DNA from: Saccopteryx bilineata
Lineage: Eukaryota > Chordata > Mammalia > Chiroptera > Emballonuridae
Length of the DNA stretch: 64,000 bases
Assembly: GCF_036850765.1 (NCBI RefSeq)
Contig: NC_089491.1
Coordinates: 126,060,766-126,124,765, forward strand
Direction of reading: 5' to 3'
Shown here: in pieces, positions 22,803 through 64,000 of the stretch
Layout of the letters: each line of letters begins with the position of its first letter
How positions within the stretch are numbered: position 1 is the first letter of the stretch
Notes under the pieces: generated by a model
What the model was told of the DNA's origin: nothing
Seen by the model: the letters and a program-made list of their open reading frames with translations, nothing else
The model's database searches: none
Program-made: the position numbers and the translations under genes

Positions 22803-24751
22803 TACGTTTTATCTCTTGAATAGTTCTATAACTTTAATAAAATATTACTCAAAGCTTTTATTATGGTCTGCTGTCATGACGGATTTCCTTCTACTTTTCT
22901 GAACTACTCTCACTTGCTACTCTAACAAAAGAGAACACATTCAGAAACTTTTTCTCAAAATATGTGGAAAGAACATAAGAATAACATTGATGTCATTTTT
23001 CAAGTCATAGTATATGAGGTATTCTCCACTATTTATTTGAAGTCACAAAGCCATAATTTACAAACTAAAATTAAGTATTGCTTTAATGGTTAACAGAATC
23101 TCCTATATCAAGAATGAACTACCATTAGTATCTAGTGCTTCCTTTAAATTGCCTAGTAATTCATGAAAGAGTCTTGGGGAATCTAGTACAAGAGGGTCAT
23201 TAATGCAGACCATATTTCCTGTGACCTATTTATAAAACATTTCTTTAAAAAAATTACAGAGACATGGTTTTTGAAACATACATAATTAGAAATTAGTTAT
23301 TTAAAAAGAAATAGTTTTGAAATACTGCATGAGAAATTTTTTGTTATCCCAGAACAGTTAATTTTAAAATTTTAAGTCAAAACCAACTTATTAAGCATTA
23401 TAAAATTCATTTGAAATGCATTTTAAATCAAGAAAAATATCAGATTTAAGTTAATAAATTTGATTTGTATCTATTCTTTAGCCTAATAGTTTTTAGGTTC
23501 AAATGTGCTAAAACCAGCTGACCAATTTATTAAGTATTAGTCTATCTTTTATAGATGGATAGTAGGCCAAAAACGATAGAATTTTGGTTAAATGATAATA
23601 CATGTACACACAGAAAATGCAACAGCAATTTGTCTTTCATAATTAACAAAATTAAAACAGCTTTAAAATTTTTATGAAAGTTCAGTAGTCAAAATAAATA
23701 TCAATAAAAATATACACCATAACAAGAGATTAAGAACTTAGTGTTTAAAAATAAACTGTCACATTGTTTGCCTTCAGTTAAATAGAACTCAATTTAATTC
23801 TTTAAGGTATCTAAGAATAATTGAGTTTTGAAAACAAAATTCAAATTCAAATAATACTAGAGATAACACTATGATGAAAGAGAAACTATGTTTCTACTGA
23901 AACGTTTAAAGTTTTAGTTTGAGACTTCTTAATATGACTATGACCCAAAGAAACATGAACAGTGTGGGGAGTGTAAATCAAAGATAATCATGATTATGTG
24001 TTTCACGCTTTGAAATCCTAAGTATGTTAAAAAAATAAAAATTCAGTATATATGAGCACCACTAGAAATGTGTTGTATGTATGTATATATTTAAAACTTC
24101 ACTAGATTAAAAATTGCATTTTAAAGTAAAGGACAAGCACATCTTTATGAAAATAACATTCTTAAGCTAAAATGTTATATAACTTTACTTTAAATGTTTC
24201 ATCTGACATCCCTTCTAAAAATCAACAAAAGAATACAAATAAAGCCAGTATATTCTTTTTCAGAAGTCCCTTGGTTAAACAAAAGGTCACTGAAGCAAAA
24301 GAAAGTGTTCAATAAGTGTTTTCAATCCATAGCCAGATTCCAACAGGTAAAGAAAAAATAAATTTAGCTAATGAATAGAATTCACAGAATAAAACAGCAA
24401 ATGTTGGCTCTACCTGCAAGGAATTATCATTCAGGCCTCAGACTATTTTTAATTGAGTAGTCAAACTTACTCTGCTGGAAGAATCTTCCTCCTATAATAA
24501 AAGATATAAATTGGCCACCTATAATTTAATATTCCTACTATATTCAGCAAAACTCAGAAAACTACTGCCATATCTTTTATAATACACATACTGAGGTGAG
24601 ACAGGTCTTTAATAAAAATCTCATTTTGACCCTATTAGAAGCAGCTCACGACAGACTGTTATTAATCTGCTATTTTTCAAAGCTCCCATAAGTAATCACA
24701 TGATATAGATTGAAGTTCTTTGAAATCATTGTTACATAATGAAAAGTAATG
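22803..24751 (-). other. TMTC3: Probable TMTC3 3' UTR and flank, repeat-poor
   Basis: AT-rich sequence directly after the TMTC3 stop codon, with no ORF and no interspersed repeat that I recognise, unlike the rest of the window. Possible minus-strand AATAAA signals (TTTATT on the + strand) occur at 23526-23531 and 22857-22862, with further ones at 22010-22015, 21678-21683 and 21191-21196. I cannot tell which is used, so the 3' boundary is open. Confidence 0.5.
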
Positions 24752-62805
<38,054 letters not shown>

Positions 62806-63033
62806 CTAAACAGGGACAGGAAGGGGGTCATATTAATGAAGAGCATCTTGAAAATTTAACTGTACATAATAGAAATAGCACATTAACGAGAAACTAAATT
62901 GCTGTTCAAGTGTATGTTTCTTAGACATTCTTTGAGTGCCCTCATGTGGTGAATTTGTATATCTTCCATAAAAATAAATTTACTAGTGACTCTTTAAAGT
63001 TCTTATATTAACTCAACTTTGAAATAATTATGT

Positions 63034-63065
63034 ATTGCTTCTCAGCCTTTTGGCTAAATGAAGTG
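63034..63065 (+). pseudogene. Truncated U2 snRNA retropseudogene
   Basis: ATTGCTTCTCAGCCTTTTGG then CTAAATGAAGTG follows the first ~33 bases of U2 snRNA with a few changes. It is flanked by a perfect 12-bp direct repeat TTGAAATAATTA at 63019-63030 and 63066-63077, as expected for LINE-mediated insertion. Not functional: the rest of U2 is missing. Confidence 0.8.
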
Positions 63066-63466
63066 TTGAAATAATTACAGACATATAGAAATTACAAATA
63101 CAGTAAAGTTTTATGCAACCTTTACCCAGCTTCCTTCAAGGGTAACATCTTACATAATTATATATAGTACAATATTTAGTATAGTTCTTAATCTTAAAAA
63201 AAAAAGCTAAGTACTTCTTAAATATTTCTTAAAATATCATAAATTCAATTAAGTTATATCTCATAATAAGTCTGCAAATTAAAGTTTTAAAAAATACTAA
63301 ACTTTAGAGTCCTTTTACATTCTAAATATTTAAATATAAAATACCAACCCTCTCCTTTTAAAGTGTTCTGAACTCACTGTGAATGTAAACAACCTTTCAT
63401 TTTTGTAAATGTATGAAAAAATACTAAGACCAAAAGTTTCAAGATAATGGAAGACACACTCCTGTC

Positions 63467-63468
<2 letters not shown>

Positions 63469-63527
<59 letters not shown>
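63469..63527. repeat. (CA)n(TA)n microsatellite
   Basis: About 15 CA units directly followed by about 15 TA units. Likely polymorphic. Confidence 0.95.
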
Positions 63528-63529
<2 letters not shown>

Positions 63530-64000
63530 TTTTGCTTAGAAATAAGCAAAGCAACTGAACATCCTCCTTACTCTGCTGAGAAGCAATTTTGGAGTTTCAA
63601 GGTTAAGAAGAAAAAGTTATACTTTGACTATTTCTTGGTAGGTAGGAGCTGATGGACATACTGGGATCAGCAAAAACAGCCCACAATTTTGAAACACATG
63701 GCAACAGACAATATAAAACTACTCAGCATCATCATTTGTTAGGATGTCTGCTCACGTTTGCATAATTTTGGTATTATTTTTGTCTCTTATTAAATCTTTC
63801 TTATTCACTATTTTCTGTCCTTTGAAATCAATGGCAATTAAAAATATTTAAAATTTATAGTCATAGAACTTTAGTTAAGAATAATTGTATTTATTGATGT
63901 TATGTTACTAAAGTTGAGCAATTATCTATGTTCTTGAGTAACAAATGTTTATATTTCAAAAACTGTTTAAAAATTTAAAATTGTATGTAATAGAAAATTA

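Larger units (their letters stand above)
62806..64000 (-). other. TMTC3: TMTC3 intron 3 (part)
   Basis: Upstream intron running off the window. Holds a U2 snRNA fragment and a (CA)n(TA)n microsatellite; no further coding exon seen. Confidence 0.75.

Noticed and set aside
63034..63065. Functional U2 snRNA gene
   Set aside because: Only the first part of U2 is present, without the remaining snRNA; direct repeats mark it as a retro-inserted fragment.

Overview
This is a mammalian nuclear window. It contains one recognisable protein-coding gene, TMTC3, on the minus strand, inside DNA dense in transposable elements. Three tRNA-headed SINE families (called A, B and C here) make up most of the recent insertions. 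Their style, together with the L1 3' ends, SPIN-like and OposCharlie-like hAT elements and mariner or Tc1 MITEs, points to a bat. A horseshoe or leaf-nosed bat (Rhinolophidae/Hipposideridae) is my first guess from memory of their SINEs, but it is not proven here. I see no bacterial, phage, CRISPR or operon-like features.

Layout. Bases 1 to about 21 kb are gene-free flank downstream of TMTC3. In human, TMTC3 is followed by a long gene desert towards KITLG, so this is probably the same interval. The flank holds MIR relics, MaLR-like LTRs, L1 fragments, a decayed Tc1-type transposon (3300-4654) and SINEs. About 22.8-24.75 kb is repeat-poor and probably carries the TMTC3 3' UTR; its polyadenylation site is not resolved. 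From 24752 to 62805 lie eleven TMTC3 coding exons (provisionally exons 4-14), read right to left. All are in frame, with AG acceptors and GT donors, and they join into 778 codons plus a stop. The start codon and the first roughly 137 residues lie beyond base 64000. Bases 62.8-64 kb are upstream intron.

TMTC3 is an endoplasmic-reticulum O-mannosyltransferase that modifies cadherin-type domains. The window encodes its later membrane helices, its DUF1736 loop and all of its TPR repeats. It lacks the first luminal loop, where the acidic catalytic motif of this fold is expected.

The notable observations concern mobile DNA. They are a Tc1-like element with a 69-bp MITE derived from its end; two opposed OposCharlie-like hAT copies in one intron; a SPIN-like hAT; a TA-flanked element that keeps the tail of a transposase reading frame; a twin-primed L1; a SINE inside a SINE; a SINE subfamily marked by a 22-bp duplication; and a tiny U2 snRNA retropseudogene with its own target-site duplication. 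I found no previously undescribed cellular system. Repeat family names come from recognition by eye, not from a database search.
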